Shown: positions 1 through 7,891 of the stretch, piece after piece | Layout of the letters: each line of letters opens with the position of its first letter | Numbering within the stretch: position 1 is the stretch's first letter | From: Streptomyces sp. cg36 | GTDB lineage: Bacteria > Actinomycetota > Actinomycetes > Streptomycetales > Streptomycetaceae | Direction of reading: 5' to 3' | Assembly: GCF_041080675.1 (NCBI RefSeq) | Contig: NZ_CP163520.1 | Span: 2,046,001 to 2,110,000, forward strand | Length of the DNA stretch: 64,000 bases | Translations under genes and position numbers: made by a program | Notes under the pieces: model-generated | Told to the model about the DNA's origin: nothing | Database searches by the model: none | Seen by the model: the letters and a program-made list of their open reading frames with translations, nothing else

Positions 1-500
1 AGGCGGTCACCGAGTCGGGGATGTCCTGGACGTTCCTGCGTCCCAGCGCGTTCATGTCCAACGATCTCCTCTGGATACCCCAGATCGCCAAGAGCGGGGT
101 GGTGCACGGTGTGTACGGAAGTTCCGCGATGGCTCCGATCCACGAGCGCGACATCGCGGCGGTCGCGGTGAGGTCGCTGCTCACGGCGGAGTCCGGACAC
201 GTCCACGCCATCACCGGGCCGCAGTCGCTCAGCCAGGCGGACCGGGTCGAGATGCTGGGCAGGGCCCTCGGCATTCCCCTGCGCTTCCAGGAGGTTCCGC
301 GCGAACGGGTCCTGGCCCAGATGGTGAACTACCTGTCCCCGTACGTGGCGGAGCAGCTGCTGGAACGCCGGGCCGCCCTGCTGGGAGCCGTCGCGGACAC
401 CCTCCCGACCGTCGAGAAGGTCCTCGGCCGACCGCCCTACACGTACGCCGAGTGGATCGTCCACCACGAGGCGGAGTTCCGCCCCGTTCTCCAGCTCTGA
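1..500 (+). CDS. NmrA-like NAD(P)-binding protein, 5' end cut by window
   Basis: The reading frame is open from the window edge (first full codon at base 3), so this is the C-terminal 165 residues of a longer protein. It fits the NmrA/SDR atypical family: a WTFLRP motif follows the segment where substrate-facing residues lie, then the HERDIAAVAV motif typical of the late Rossmann region, and a C-terminal lobe ending in YAEWI. These proteins usually have about 280 residues and act as NAD(P)-dependent reductases or redox sensors. The N-terminal nucleotide-binding glycine motif is outside the window, so activity cannot be judged. The methionine at base 21 is internal, not a start. Confidence 0.8.
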   Translation, partial: AVTESGMSWTFLRPSAFMSNDLLWIPQIAKSGVVHGVYGSSAMAPIHERDIAAVAVRSLLTAESGHVHAITGPQSLSQADRVEMLGRALGIPLRFQEVPRERVLAQMVNYLSPYVAEQLLERRAALLGAVADTLPTVEKVLGRPPYTYAEWIVHHEAEFRPVLQL

Positions 501-518
501 CACTTTGTGAGGTGCACT

Positions 519-1271
519 GTGCATTCCGCCGTCAATGAGACCTTGAACTCGCTGGACCGCACACGCCGGCCCGTCATCGGAATCACCGCCGTCGTCACCC
601 AGATCAAATTCGCGATCTTCGAGATGGACGCGACGTTCGTCCCGCAGACGTTCGTCAAGAAGGTCGCCGACGCGGGCTGCATACCGGTGCTCCTGGCTCC
701 CCAGCCCGGTGTGGAGCAGACCGTCGCCGGGCTCGACGGACTGCTGATGCTGGCGGGCCCGGACGCGGACCCCGCGCTCTACGGCCAGGAAAAGCACGAG
801 AAGACCGGCTGGAACGACCAGGTCCGCGACCGGCACGAACTGGCGCTCCTGGAAGCCGCGTTGGCCACCGATCTGCCCACCCTCGGCATCTGCCGGGGCG
901 AGCAGCTGATGAACATCCTGCGCGGCGGCACCCTCCACCAGCACCTGCCGGAGATCGTGGGCCACGACAACCACTCCCCCGGCGGCAAGGAGTACGGGCA
1001 GCAGAAGGTGCGCCTGGAACCCGGCAGCCACCTCGCGAAGTTCCTCGCCAAGGACGTCGTGCCCTGCCACCACCACCAGGTCATCGACCAGGTCGGCGAG
1101 GGCCTGACGGTCACCGCCTGGTCCGAGGACGGCACGGTCGAGGCCGTCGAGGTCAACGACCACCCGTTCGCGGTCGGGGTGCAGTGGCACGCCGAGGAGT
1201 CCGACGACGACAGCCCGTTCATCGCGCTCGCCGAGGCGGCGCGCCAGCGGATGTCGGTCCGCCGCCCGTGA
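519..1271 (+). CDS. Class I glutamine amidotransferase (gamma-glutamyl-GABA hydrolase-like)
   Basis: A 250-residue protein of the peptidase C26 / PuuD-like family, which hydrolyses gamma-glutamyl amides. The nucleophile lies in GICRGEQ, the following Asn in LMNILRGG fits the family, and the His-x-Glu pair is in QWHAEE near the C-terminus. I chose the GTG at 519 because GTGAGG stands 6-7 bases ahead of it; a GTG at 507 in the same frame has no ribosome site. It starts 18 bases after the preceding gene, so the two may be cotranscribed. The true substrate cannot be told from sequence. It lies outside the hydrazine cassette, so its gamma-glutamyl chemistry need not be connected to it. Confidence 0.85.
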   Translation: MHSAVNETLNSLDRTRRPVIGITAVVTQIKFAIFEMDATFVPQTFVKKVADAGCIPVLLAPQPGVEQTVAGLDGLLMLAGPDADPALYGQEKHEKTGWNDQVRDRHELALLEAALATDLPTLGICRGEQLMNILRGGTLHQHLPEIVGHDNHSPGGKEYGQQKVRLEPGSHLAKFLAKDVVPCHHHQVIDQVGEGLTVTAWSEDGTVEAVEVNDHPFAVGVQWHAEESDDDSPFIALAEAARQRMSVRRP

Positions 1272-1277
1272 CCCGCG

Positions 1278-1302
1278 GTGGCGGGGGCCCGGCCCCCGCC
1301 AC
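1278..1302. terminator. Hairpin between convergent genes
   Basis: GTGGCGGGGGC pairs perfectly with GCCCCCGCCAC over 11 bases with a 3-base loop. It lies just past the stop of the glutamine amidotransferase and ahead of the 3' end of the convergent sigma-factor gene. Confidence 0.7.
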
Positions 1303-1386
1303 TCGGAATCCGCTCAAGGAACGACCCAGGCGCGGTACGGTCCGATGGCCGTGCCGCGCCTCCTGGTGTTCCCTGGACGGGTGATG

Positions 1387-2298
1387 TCAGCCGCGCGGGG
1401 AGCCTTCGGGGTACGGGAGTCGCTCCTCCAGCATCGTGACGTCCAGCTCCGCCAGCTGCTCCGGGTCGGCGAGCATGTCGATGGCGGTGACCCGGCCGTC
1501 GACCACGACGAAGTCGAAGACGACCTTGACGCTGCCGTTCGGCGCCCACACCAGACCGGGCGCCCCGTCCACCAGCGCGAGGCGGGCGACCTGGGCCCGG
1601 CCCGAGAAGATCTTGGCGACCGACTGGGCGCCGAGCGCGCCGCTGCCGCCCATCGCCAGCGCGGCACTGTCGACGCGGACCACGGCCTCGGGGTCGAGCA
1701 GCGCGAGCAGTTCGTCGAAGCGTCCGCCGCGCGAGGCGGCGAGGAAGGCGTCGACGATCTGCCGCTGGCGGCCCCGGTCGGCCGGGGGCGCGGCCTCGGC
1801 GCCCTGCACCCGCCGGCGCGCCCGGCTGGCGAGCTGGCGGGTCGCGATGGTGGAGCGCCCCACGACCGGCGCGATGTCGTCGAAGGGCACCGCGAACATG
1901 TCGTGCAGCACGAAGGCGAGCCGCTCGGCCGGGGAGAGCGTGTCGAGCACCACGAGCAGCGCCGGGCCGACCGAGTCGACCAGCACCGCCTCCTCCTCGG
2001 GGTCCAGGGCCTCGCGCGCGGCATGGGCGTGGTGGACCGGCGGCGGGCGCTCGCCCAGCAGGTCCTCGCGCCGCGACTCGCGCGAGCGCAGCATGTCCAG
2101 GCAGACCCGGCCCACGACGGTCGTCAGCCAGCCGCCCAGGTTGTCCACGGCGCTGACGTCCGAGCGGCTGAGCCGGAACCAGGACTCCTGCACGGCGTCC
2201 TCGGCCTCGCTCAGCGAGCCCAGCATCCGATAGGCGACCGCCCGCAGATGGGTGCGATGGCCCTCGAAGCGCTCCGCCAGCCGTTCAGTCTCGTCCAT
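1387..2298 (-). CDS. ECF41-type RNA polymerase sigma factor (SigJ-like)
   Basis: A 303-residue sigma factor. Residues about 10-180 carry sigma-70 regions 2 and 4: HLRAVAYRMLGSLSEAEDAV in region 2.1-2.2, WLTTVVGRVCLDMLRSR in 2.4, and PFDDIAPVVGRS in the region 4 helix-turn-helix. Residues about 185-303 form the SnoaL-like extension of the ECF41 group, which replaces a separate anti-sigma factor and controls activity in cis. The ending ADPEQL resembles the NPDKL motif of that group. The start follows GGAGGAATGTGAACG, a leader almost identical to that of the second sigma factor at 5868. Its upstream promoter is a diverged copy of the other's promoter. The ligand of the SnoaL domain is unknown. 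Confidence 0.93.
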   Translation of the reverse strand: MDETERLAERFEGHRTHLRAVAYRMLGSLSEAEDAVQESWFRLSRSDVSAVDNLGGWLTTVVGRVCLDMLRSRESRREDLLGERPPPVHHAHAAREALDPEEEAVLVDSVGPALLVVLDTLSPAERLAFVLHDMFAVPFDDIAPVVGRSTIATRQLASRARRRVQGAEAAPPADRGRQRQIVDAFLAASRGGRFDELLALLDPEAVVRVDSAALAMGGSGALGAQSVAKIFSGRAQVARLALVDGAPGLVWAPNGSVKVVFDFVVVDGRVTAIDMLADPEQLAELDVTMLEERLPYPEGSPRG

Positions 2299-2331
2299 CG
2301 TTCACATTCCTCCGCCGGGGCACGTCTTCAC

Positions 2332-2358
2332 GTGCTGCGAAACCCAGCCTATGGGACA
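2332..2358 (-). promoter_or_regulatory. Degenerate ECF41-type promoter ahead of the sigma-factor gene
   Basis: On the minus strand TGTCCCA (2352-2358) stands 16 bases before GCAC (2332-2335). The spacer contains GGCTGGGTTT, shared with the promoter of the paralogous sigma gene (GAGCTGGGTTTT). The -35 half matches TGTCACA in 6 of 7 bases, but the CGTC -10 half is lost, so it may no longer respond to an ECF41 factor. Confidence 0.45.
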
Positions 2359-2436
2359 GATCACACAAGCTCAGATCACGGTATTTTCGGTTGAAAGTTT
2401 GGGCAATTCATACGAATTCCCCTCCGGGCTCCGGAC

Positions 2437-2468
2437 GGGGGCGGGCCGCCGGTCCGCGGCCCGCCCCC
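2437..2468. terminator. Hairpin after the NmrA-like gene
   Basis: A 13-base perfect stem (GGGGGCGGGCCGC / GCGGCCCGCCCCC) with a 6-base loop sits 7 bases past the stop codon of the minus-strand NmrA-like gene. Confidence 0.7.
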
Positions 2469-2474
2469 GCGCCC

Positions 2475-3239
2475 TCACCCGAGCTTCGCCGCCAGGAACT
2501 CCTGCCAGGTCACCCGGGCCGTGGCGTACGAGTCGGCGGGGCCCTTCGGCAGCAGCCCGCCCGAGCGGATCTTCCCGATGCCGGGCATCCACAGCGGCAC
2601 CACCGGGGCGCCCTTGTGGACGGCCTTCAGATACGTCCGGATCATCTCCACCGCGTCGGTCGCCTGCGGCCCCACCAGGTCGGGCACCCGCCCGGCGGGC
2701 TGGGCCAGGGCCAGCTCGGCCAGGCGCACCGCCACCTCCTGCGGGTCGATCGGCTGCACCCGGAAACCGGCGGGCACCGGCACCAGCGGCAGCTTGCGGG
2801 CCTTCTGGGCGCCGTCGAGGATGAAGTCGTAGAACTGGGTGACCCGCAGCAGCGTCCACGGCACCCCGCCCTCGGCGACGACCCGCTCCGACTCCAGCTT
2901 GGACTTGAAGTAGCCGAAGGAGACGTCGTCGACGCCGACGATGGAGATGTAGACGAGGTGCGGGACATCGGCCCCGGCAGCCGCGCGGACCAGATGGCGG
3001 GTGGCGTCGGCGTCACCCTTCTTGTCGCTGGCGCAGTGCACCACGGCGGCGACCCCCTCGACCGCCGCCGCGACGCCCTCGTCCTTGGCGAGATCGCCGG
3101 TGACGAAGGCGATGCCCGGCTCGTCCGGGCGGCTCTTCCTGCTCAGTACCCGGACGTCCGCACCGGCCTCCCGCAGCCGTGCGACGACGAGTCGTCCCAG
3201 CGTGCCCGTGCCGCCGGTCACCAGGATGGGCGACGTCAT
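2475..3239 (-). CDS. NmrA-like NAD(P)-binding oxidoreductase/epimerase
   Basis: A 254-residue atypical SDR. ILVTGGTGTLGRLVV at the N-terminus is the Rossmann GxxGxxG motif, and a PWTLLR motif lies near residue 130. The ATG at 3239 is preceded by GGAGGAGGAG; an in-frame extension to 3269 has no ribosome site. ECF41 sigma genes are commonly found beside one of three target types (carboxymuconolactone decarboxylase, oxidoreductase or epimerase). This gene fits that pattern: an ECF41-type promoter (3271-3297) stands just upstream and two ECF41 genes are nearby. The substrate is unknown. It could alternatively be a redox-sensing regulator of NmrA type. Confidence 0.88.
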   Translation of the reverse strand: MTSPILVTGGTGTLGRLVVARLREAGADVRVLSRKSRPDEPGIAFVTGDLAKDEGVAAAVEGVAAVVHCASDKKGDADATRHLVRAAAGADVPHLVYISIVGVDDVSFGYFKSKLESERVVAEGGVPWTLLRVTQFYDFILDGAQKARKLPLVPVPAGFRVQPIDPQEVAVRLAELALAQPAGRVPDLVGPQATDAVEMIRTYLKAVHKGAPVVPLWMPGIGKIRSGGLLPKGPADSYATARVTWQEFLAAKLG

Positions 3240-3270
3240 GGCTCCTCCTCCGTCGAAGTGTCGCCTCATT

Positions 3271-3297
3271 GACGAGCCGCCCGCCGAAAGTGTGACG
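3271..3297 (-). promoter_or_regulatory. ECF41-type promoter of the NmrA-like gene
   Basis: On the minus strand CGTCACA (3291-3297), then exactly 16 bases, then CGTC (3271-3274). The published ECF41 consensus is TGTCACA for -35 and CGTC for -10. The ATG of the target lies 32 bases beyond the -10 element. Confidence 0.65.
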
Positions 3298-3348
3298 CGG
3301 GGGTTCCGGCCGGCTCCCCCGGCGGCCCCGGACCCGGCCGCGAAAGGG

Positions 3349-3390
3349 CCACGGGCGCACCGTCTCCGCGGGGAGGCGGTGCGCCCGTGG
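3349..3390. terminator. Strong hairpin after the MMPL exporter gene
   Basis: A 19-base stem (3349-3367 with 3372-3390) with one G-U pair and a 4-base loop. It lies about 50 bases past the stop of the minus-strand exporter gene, between that gene and the promoter of the next gene. Confidence 0.7.
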
Positions 3391-3394
3391 GCGG

Positions 3395-3433
3395 GGCCCG
3401 TACGTACGGGCCGGTGTGCTTCCGTACGTACGG
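3395..3433. repeat. Two copies of the palindrome CCGTACGTACGG
   Basis: GGCCCGTACGTACGGGCC (3395-3412) and CCGTACGTACGG (3422-3433) are both perfect palindromes sharing a 12-base core. They lie directly past the exporter stop codon. They could be a protein-binding pair or a folded 3' end; nothing else supports either. Confidence 0.5.
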
Positions 3434-3439
3434 ACGGGT

Positions 3440-5629
3440 TCAGCCCAGCCGGGCCGATTCGGTGTGCCGGGCGAGCGGGAGGTCCGCCTCGGCGCGCTCG
3501 GGGTGGCCGGGGCGCCAGAACCTGGGCCCGAGCTCCAGGGCGAGCGCCGGGATCAGCAGGCTGCGGACGATGAAGGTGTCCAGCAGGATGCCGACCGCGA
3601 CCAGCAGGCCCTGCTGGAGCGAGGCCACCGTCGGGATCGCCGCGAGGACGCTGAAGGTGGCCGCGAGCACCAGGCCCGCCGAGGTGATCACACCGCCGGT
3701 GACGGTGAGGCTGGTGAGGACGCCGTCGCGGTGGCCGCGCTTGGCGACCTCCTCCCGGGCCCGGGTCATCAGGAAGATGGTGTAGTCGACGCCGAGGGCC
3801 ACCAGGAACAGGAAGCCGAAGAGCAGCAGCCCGCGGTCGATCCTCGGGTAGCCCACGGCGTGGAACAGGAGCGCCGCCGCGCCCACCGCCGCGGTGTACG
3901 AGAGCACCACCGACACCAGCAGCACCAGCGGTGCCACCAGCGCCCGCAGCAGGATGATCAGCATGATCAGGACCACCGCGAGGATGAGCGGGATCAGTAC
4001 CTTCTCCTCCTTGCCCTGGGCGTTGGAGGTGTCGAGCGCGGTCGCGGTCTGGCCGCCGACCACCGCGTCCTTGGCCTCGCCGGAGGTGTGGTCGAGAGCG
4101 GTGCGCATCCGGTCGACGGTCTGCCGGGCGGCCTGGGTGTCCGGCGCGTTCTTCAGGACGGACTCGATGTGCGTCCAGCCGTTCCGGGACGCCACCGTGG
4201 TCGCGCTGGTCACCCCGGGGACGCCCTGGACCGTGGAGAGCGCGGTGGCCGCGCCCGCGTCCTTGACGTAGACGTCGGCGGGCGCCGAGGAACCGGCCGG
4301 GAAGTGCTGGGAGAGCAGCTCCTGGCCCGCCACCGAGTCGACCTTCTTGGTGAACTGCTCGGCCTGGGTCTGGCCGGTGGACAGCGACATCGCGCCGAAC
4401 GCCAGCGCCCCGAGGACGACGACCGTACCGATCCAGATCGGGCGCGGCCGGCGGCCGACGAAGCCGGCGATCCGGCCCCAGAAGCCGTGCTCCTTCTCGA
4501 CGGCCGCGTCCACGTACTCCGCGGAGTAGCGCGGGGTGAACGGCCAGAAGACCCAGCGGCCCAGGATCACCAGGAACGCGGGCAGCAGCGTGGTCATGGC
4601 GAAGTAGACGATGACGACGCCGAGGGCGACGACCGGGCCGAGGCCCCGGGTGGAGTTCATCGAGCCGAACACCAGGCAGATGGTGGCGATGCCCACGGTG
4701 GCCGCGGAGGCCGTGATCGCGGGCAGGCAGCGGCGCAGCGCGTACTCCATCGCCTCGTGCCGGTCCTCGTGGCGGTGGAGCTCCTCGCGATATCGCGCGA
4801 TCAGCAGCAGCGCGTAGTCCGTGCCGACGCCCAGCACCAGGACGATGAGGACGTACGCGCTCTGCCCGTTGACCGTCAGCCCGGCGTGTTTGGCGAGGAG
4901 ATAGACGACGGCGCTGGCGACCTGGCTGGCCAGGAAGACCGAGATCAGCGGGATCAGCCAGAGGATGGGGCTGCGGTAGGTGAACAGGAGGAAGATCGCG
5001 ACGAGGCCGATGGTCGCGCCCATCAGCGCGCCGTCCATGCCGGAGTAGACATCGATGAAGTCGGCGATGCTGCCGGCCGGGCCCGCGATCTTGACGTCGA
5101 GGCCGTCCGGAGCGCTCTGCTGCGCCGCCTTGCGCAGATCCTTCACCCCGTCGCCCAGCACGCTGTTCTTGGCCTTGTCCGACTTGACGGGCACGCTGAG
5201 GAACGCGGCCTTGTGGTCGGCGGCCACCGTGACCGGCGGGATCGCCGCCGCGGCGATCTTGTTGCTGACGAACTTGTCCCGGTCGCTGTTGACCTTGGCC
5301 AAGTCGGCCTCGGTGAGGCCGTCTTCGCGCGCGTAGACGACTACGGCGCCGAGCCGTCCCTTGTCCGCGAAGTAGTCTTCGGCGATCTTCACCGCCTTGG
5401 TGGCCTGCGCGTTCTTCGGCAACCAGGTCTGGGCCTCGTTGTTCTGGACGTCACCGAGCTTGGCAGCGAGGGATCCGCCCACGCCGATGAGCAGCACCCA
5501 CAGCACGAGGACGGCCCACTTGGAGCGGCGGCCGACGATGGCCCGCGCGTACTTGTGGACGAACGAAGTCGTGGACGGGGGCGGCGGCTCCTCGACGGAC
5601 TGCCTGGGTGATGGAGGATGCGTCGTCAT
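3440..5629 (-). CDS. MMPL/RND-family membrane exporter
   Basis: A 729-residue two-fold repeated transporter of the MMPL family. The first membrane helix is near residues 38-56. A large extracytoplasmic loop follows, then a helix bundle with GVGTDYALLLIARYREE. The second half repeats the plan with ALGVDYTIFLMTRAREE. The paired Asp-Tyr in these helices is the proton-relay signature. Family members in Streptomyces export lipophilic metabolites, ActII-3 being the classic case. An ECF41-type promoter on its own strand (5792-5818) suggests it is induced together with the neighbouring sigma factor. The cargo is unknown. Confidence 0.93.
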   Translation of the reverse strand: MTTHPPSPRQSVEEPPPPSTTSFVHKYARAIVGRRSKWAVLVLWVLLIGVGGSLAAKLGDVQNNEAQTWLPKNAQATKAVKIAEDYFADKGRLGAVVVYAREDGLTEADLAKVNSDRDKFVSNKIAAAAIPPVTVAADHKAAFLSVPVKSDKAKNSVLGDGVKDLRKAAQQSAPDGLDVKIAGPAGSIADFIDVYSGMDGALMGATIGLVAIFLLFTYRSPILWLIPLISVFLASQVASAVVYLLAKHAGLTVNGQSAYVLIVLVLGVGTDYALLLIARYREELHRHEDRHEAMEYALRRCLPAITASAATVGIATICLVFGSMNSTRGLGPVVALGVVIVYFAMTTLLPAFLVILGRWVFWPFTPRYSAEYVDAAVEKEHGFWGRIAGFVGRRPRPIWIGTVVVLGALAFGAMSLSTGQTQAEQFTKKVDSVAGQELLSQHFPAGSSAPADVYVKDAGAATALSTVQGVPGVTSATTVASRNGWTHIESVLKNAPDTQAARQTVDRMRTALDHTSGEAKDAVVGGQTATALDTSNAQGKEEKVLIPLILAVVLIMLIILLRALVAPLVLLVSVVLSYTAAVGAAALLFHAVGYPRIDRGLLLFGFLFLVALGVDYTIFLMTRAREEVAKRGHRDGVLTSLTVTGGVITSAGLVLAATFSVLAAIPTVASLQQGLLVAVGILLDTFIVRSLLIPALALELGPRFWRPGHPERAEADLPLARHTESARLG

Positions 5630-5756
5630 GACTGCTCGCTAAGGGTCGGGAGTCCTGCGCGGCCGTGGCGCGCTCAGGTCTCGGTCGAACTCTGGTCGTT
5701 CGAGGGGCCTCCCCTGTACGGCCCGATCGCCTCGACTCGATCGGGGTACCTCTTCC

Positions 5757-5783
5757 TGTCACATGAGCTGGGTTTTGTTCGTC
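5757..5783 (+). promoter_or_regulatory. ECF41-type promoter of the second sigma gene
   Basis: TGTCACA (5757-5763), a 16-base spacer and CGTC (5780-5783) match the ECF41 consensus exactly. The sigma-factor start lies 85 bases downstream, so the gene is probably autoregulated, as is usual in this group. Confidence 0.75.
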
Positions 5784-5791
5784 ACTGATAT

Positions 5792-5818
5792 GACGGAACG
5801 TGGCCAGAGGGTGTGACC
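5792..5818 (-). promoter_or_regulatory. ECF41-type promoter of the MMPL exporter, facing the sigma promoter
   Basis: On the minus strand GGTCACA (5812-5818), 16 bases, CGTC (5792-5795). It points left toward the exporter start at 5629. Its -10 element is only 8 bases from that of the plus-strand promoter, and the two promoters point toward each other, so their initial transcripts overlap. Confidence 0.65.
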
Positions 5819-5867
5819 GTGACGCGTTCGTCACTCACTGACGGAGCGCGACGGAGGAATGTGACCG

Positions 5868-6812
5868 ATGGACGACGGCGAATGGCTGGCACGGCGTTTC
5901 GAGGAGAACCGGCCGCATCTGCGGGCGGTGGCGTACCGCATGCTGGGGACGCTGAACGAGGCCGACGAAGCCGTCGAGGAAGCCTGGATGCAGATCGTCG
6001 ACGGCGGCGATCCCTCGGACGAGGGCGTGCGCGGTCTGCCGGCCTGGCTGATGACGGTGGTCGCCAATGTCTCCCTGGACCGGCTGCGCTCGCGCAGAAC
6101 GGTTTCCTCCGAGCCGGTGGCGCCGCTGGGCGCCCGGGTGCCCGCCGCCCGCCGGGCCCCCGACGACCTGGCCGACCCGGTGCCCCGGGAACTCGCGGCC
6201 GAACTGGCCGTGATGGGGCAGGTGCACGAGGAGATGCTGGCCGACTCGGTGGGGCTGGCCCTGCTCGTGGTGCTTGAGGCCCTGGACCCGGCCGAGCGGA
6301 TGGCGTTCGTGCTGCACGACCTGTTCGGGCTGCCCTACGACGAGATCGCCCCGATCGTGGGCGTGGACGAGGCCCGCACCCGGGAGCTGGCCGAGCTGGC
6401 GCGGCGCCGGGTGCGCAGCGTCGATCCGCTGCCCGACGAGGGCAACCGGCTGCGCCGGCTCGTGGACGCCTTCCTGACGGCCTCGCGCGGCGGCGACTTC
6501 GAGTCGCTGATCGCGATGCTCGACCCGGACGTGGTGCTGTACGCCGACCCGGAGGCGGTGGCGGTGGGCGCGCCGACGGAGGTGCGGGGCGCGAGCTCGG
6601 TGGCGAAGACGTTCTCGGGGCGGGCCCGCTACGCCCAACTGGCCCTGGTGGACGGCACGGTGGGCGCGGTGTGGGCGCCGCGCGGACAGCCCCGGGTGGT
6701 CTTCGGCTTCACGGTCGTGGACGAGCGGATCACCGGGATCGACATGCGGGCCGCGCCCGAGCGGATCGGCGCGCTCGACCTGACCATCCTGGGCGGGCCG
6801 GAAGCCTCCTGA
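5868..6812 (+). CDS. ECF41-type RNA polymerase sigma factor (SigJ-like), second copy
   Basis: A 314-residue paralogue of the sigma factor at 1387-2298. The order is the same: region 2 (HLRAVAYRMLGTLNEADEAV, WLMTVVANVSLDRLRSR), region 4 (PYDEIAPIVGVD), then a SnoaL-like domain from about residue 190. The initial bases and ribosome site (GGAGGAATGTGACCG) match the first copy almost base for base, which supports descent by duplication. A consensus ECF41 promoter lies upstream. The C-terminal NPDKL-like motif is weak (AAPERI), so cis-inhibition may differ from studied members. Confidence 0.93.
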   Translation: MDDGEWLARRFEENRPHLRAVAYRMLGTLNEADEAVEEAWMQIVDGGDPSDEGVRGLPAWLMTVVANVSLDRLRSRRTVSSEPVAPLGARVPAARRAPDDLADPVPRELAAELAVMGQVHEEMLADSVGLALLVVLEALDPAERMAFVLHDLFGLPYDEIAPIVGVDEARTRELAELARRRVRSVDPLPDEGNRLRRLVDAFLTASRGGDFESLIAMLDPDVVLYADPEAVAVGAPTEVRGASSVAKTFSGRARYAQLALVDGTVGAVWAPRGQPRVVFGFTVVDERITGIDMRAAPERIGALDLTILGGPEAS

Positions 6813-6861
6813 CGGTCCCTTCCGCGGGAACGGCGGAAGGCGCGGGCACAACAGAACAAGG

Positions 6862-6895
6862 GGGCGTCGCCCCGGCCGCGGCCGGGGCGGCGCCC
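6862..6895. terminator. Strong hairpin after the sigma gene
   Basis: A 16-base stem (6862-6877 with 6880-6895, one G-T wobble) with a 2-base loop, 50 bases past the sigma stop codon. Confidence 0.75.
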
Positions 6896-6901
6896 GGCCG
6901 A

Positions 6902-6943
6902 CCGCGGCGCGCCACCGGGCATTTCCCGGGCGGCGCGCCGCGG
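6902..6943. terminator. Second hairpin in tandem
   Basis: CCGCGGCGCGCC (6902-6913) pairs perfectly with 6932-6943. A second helix inside it pairs CCGGG with CCCGG around a CATTT loop. With the preceding hairpin it insulates the sigma island from the biosynthetic genes. Confidence 0.7.
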
Positions 6944-7537
6944 TGTTGTCCGGGCGGTCCGCGCGCCTCTCCCGCCCGCCCCGGAGCGCCGTACCCCGGG
7001 TAATGTCGATCACTTTGCGCGGACCATTGATCAACGATGGCTCGGGATTCCCTATAGCCGTCGCGGATAAGAAAGGGTGCCCTGATCTCACGGTGCCCGG
7101 CAATGCGCTGTGAGCGCGCAAATGTGCACGCCACGGATAACGGACACAAGACCCGGAAAGCGGTACCGTGACACCGGTAAGACAAGGTGCACGGAGTTGA
7201 CAGATCGAGCCTTGCACGCAAGGTGTTCGACTGCGATAGTTCCGCGGTTGCACGGGCCCGGATCCCGTATACCTTCGTACGGTTGACCCGCCCGCGCCCC
7301 CTGCCCGAGCGGGCATTGCGTCCCCCTGGCGAACGCGGGATTATCGGCATCCGACAGGTTCGAGATTCCCTCCAGCAGGAATCCACCGAGCAATTGCTCC
7401 GTGCCTGCACACCGCCTGCCCGCCGTTCCCATGGAGCCGGGCCCCATGTAATTCTGGCCGTCGTCGCCGCACTGCGGCACAGCTATTGATGCTCTCTTAC
7501 CGTGGTCACGAGCGAAAAAGGACAAGAGGGGGGCCGA
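6944..7537. other. Gene-free leader ahead of the hydrazine cassette
   Basis: About 590 bases without a convincing gene; small open frames here lack ribosome sites and normal codon bias. The stretch is visibly richer in A/T than its surroundings between about 7020 and 7260, as expected of a control region. A possible promoter is TTGCAC (7213-7218), 16 bases, GATAGT (7235-7240), which would leave a leader of roughly 290 bases before the ferredoxin start. I saw no riboswitch-like fold. Confidence 0.4.
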
Positions 7538-7891
7538 ATGCCCACGAATACTTCGGACGACTCGCTGGACGAGACGGTGGAAGGCTCGGTGTCCGGGCGT
7601 AACAAGGTGATCGCCGAGCGCACGCGCAGCGAAACGTGGAAGAAGCCGCCGCGCCGCATCGAGCGCGCCGAATGCATCACCTGCGACACCTGCCTGCGCG
7701 CCTGCCCGCCGGAGTTCAACGCGATATTCGACAACGGGCTGGACGTCGTCATCATTCCCGAACTCTGCTCCGGCTGCCCCAAGTGCGTCCTGGAGTGCCC
7801 CGTCGACTGCATCTACGTGGACGAGGACTGGACGCCGACGACCGATGAGATGTGGAACCACATCTCGCTGACCGCCGAGGGTGCGTCATGA
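7538..7891 (+). CDS. Dicluster ferredoxin of the hydrazine cassette
   Basis: A 117-residue ferredoxin with two [4Fe-4S] motifs: C46-x2-C49-x2-C52-x3-C56-P and C77-x2-C80-x2-C83-x3-C87-P, plus C91. About 40 polar residues precede the first motif. The ATG at 7538 follows GAGGGG at good spacing; an in-frame GTG at 7502 would add 12 residues but has no clear ribosome site. The stop overlaps the next start (ATGA), so the two proteins are translationally coupled. A ferredoxin heads the corresponding cassette in the kinamycin cluster, as I recall it. Here it would deliver electrons to a partner, most simply the coupled 640-residue protein. Confidence 0.9.
   Translation: MPTNTSDDSLDETVEGSVSGRNKVIAERTRSETWKKPPRRIERAECITCDTCLRACPPEFNAIFDNGLDVVIIPELCSGCPKCVLECPVDCIYVDEDWTPTTDEMWNHISLTAEGAS

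Noticed and set aside
3416..5611. 731-codon open frame antisense to the exporter gene
   Set aside because: Charged low-complexity Gly/Arg/Glu protein with no family motif; it mirrors the MMPL gene, a usual artefact of high-GC DNA.
5840..5866. Further minus-strand ECF41-like motif (GACG-N16-TGTGACC) over the sigma ribosome site
   Set aside because: The TGTGAC part belongs to the leader shared with the first sigma gene, so the match is probably a by-product of that leader. Kept only as part of the tandem-repeat observation.
7187..7489. 100-codon open frame before the ferredoxin
   Set aside because: No ribosome site, poor codon bias and no recognisable fold; treated as leader DNA.
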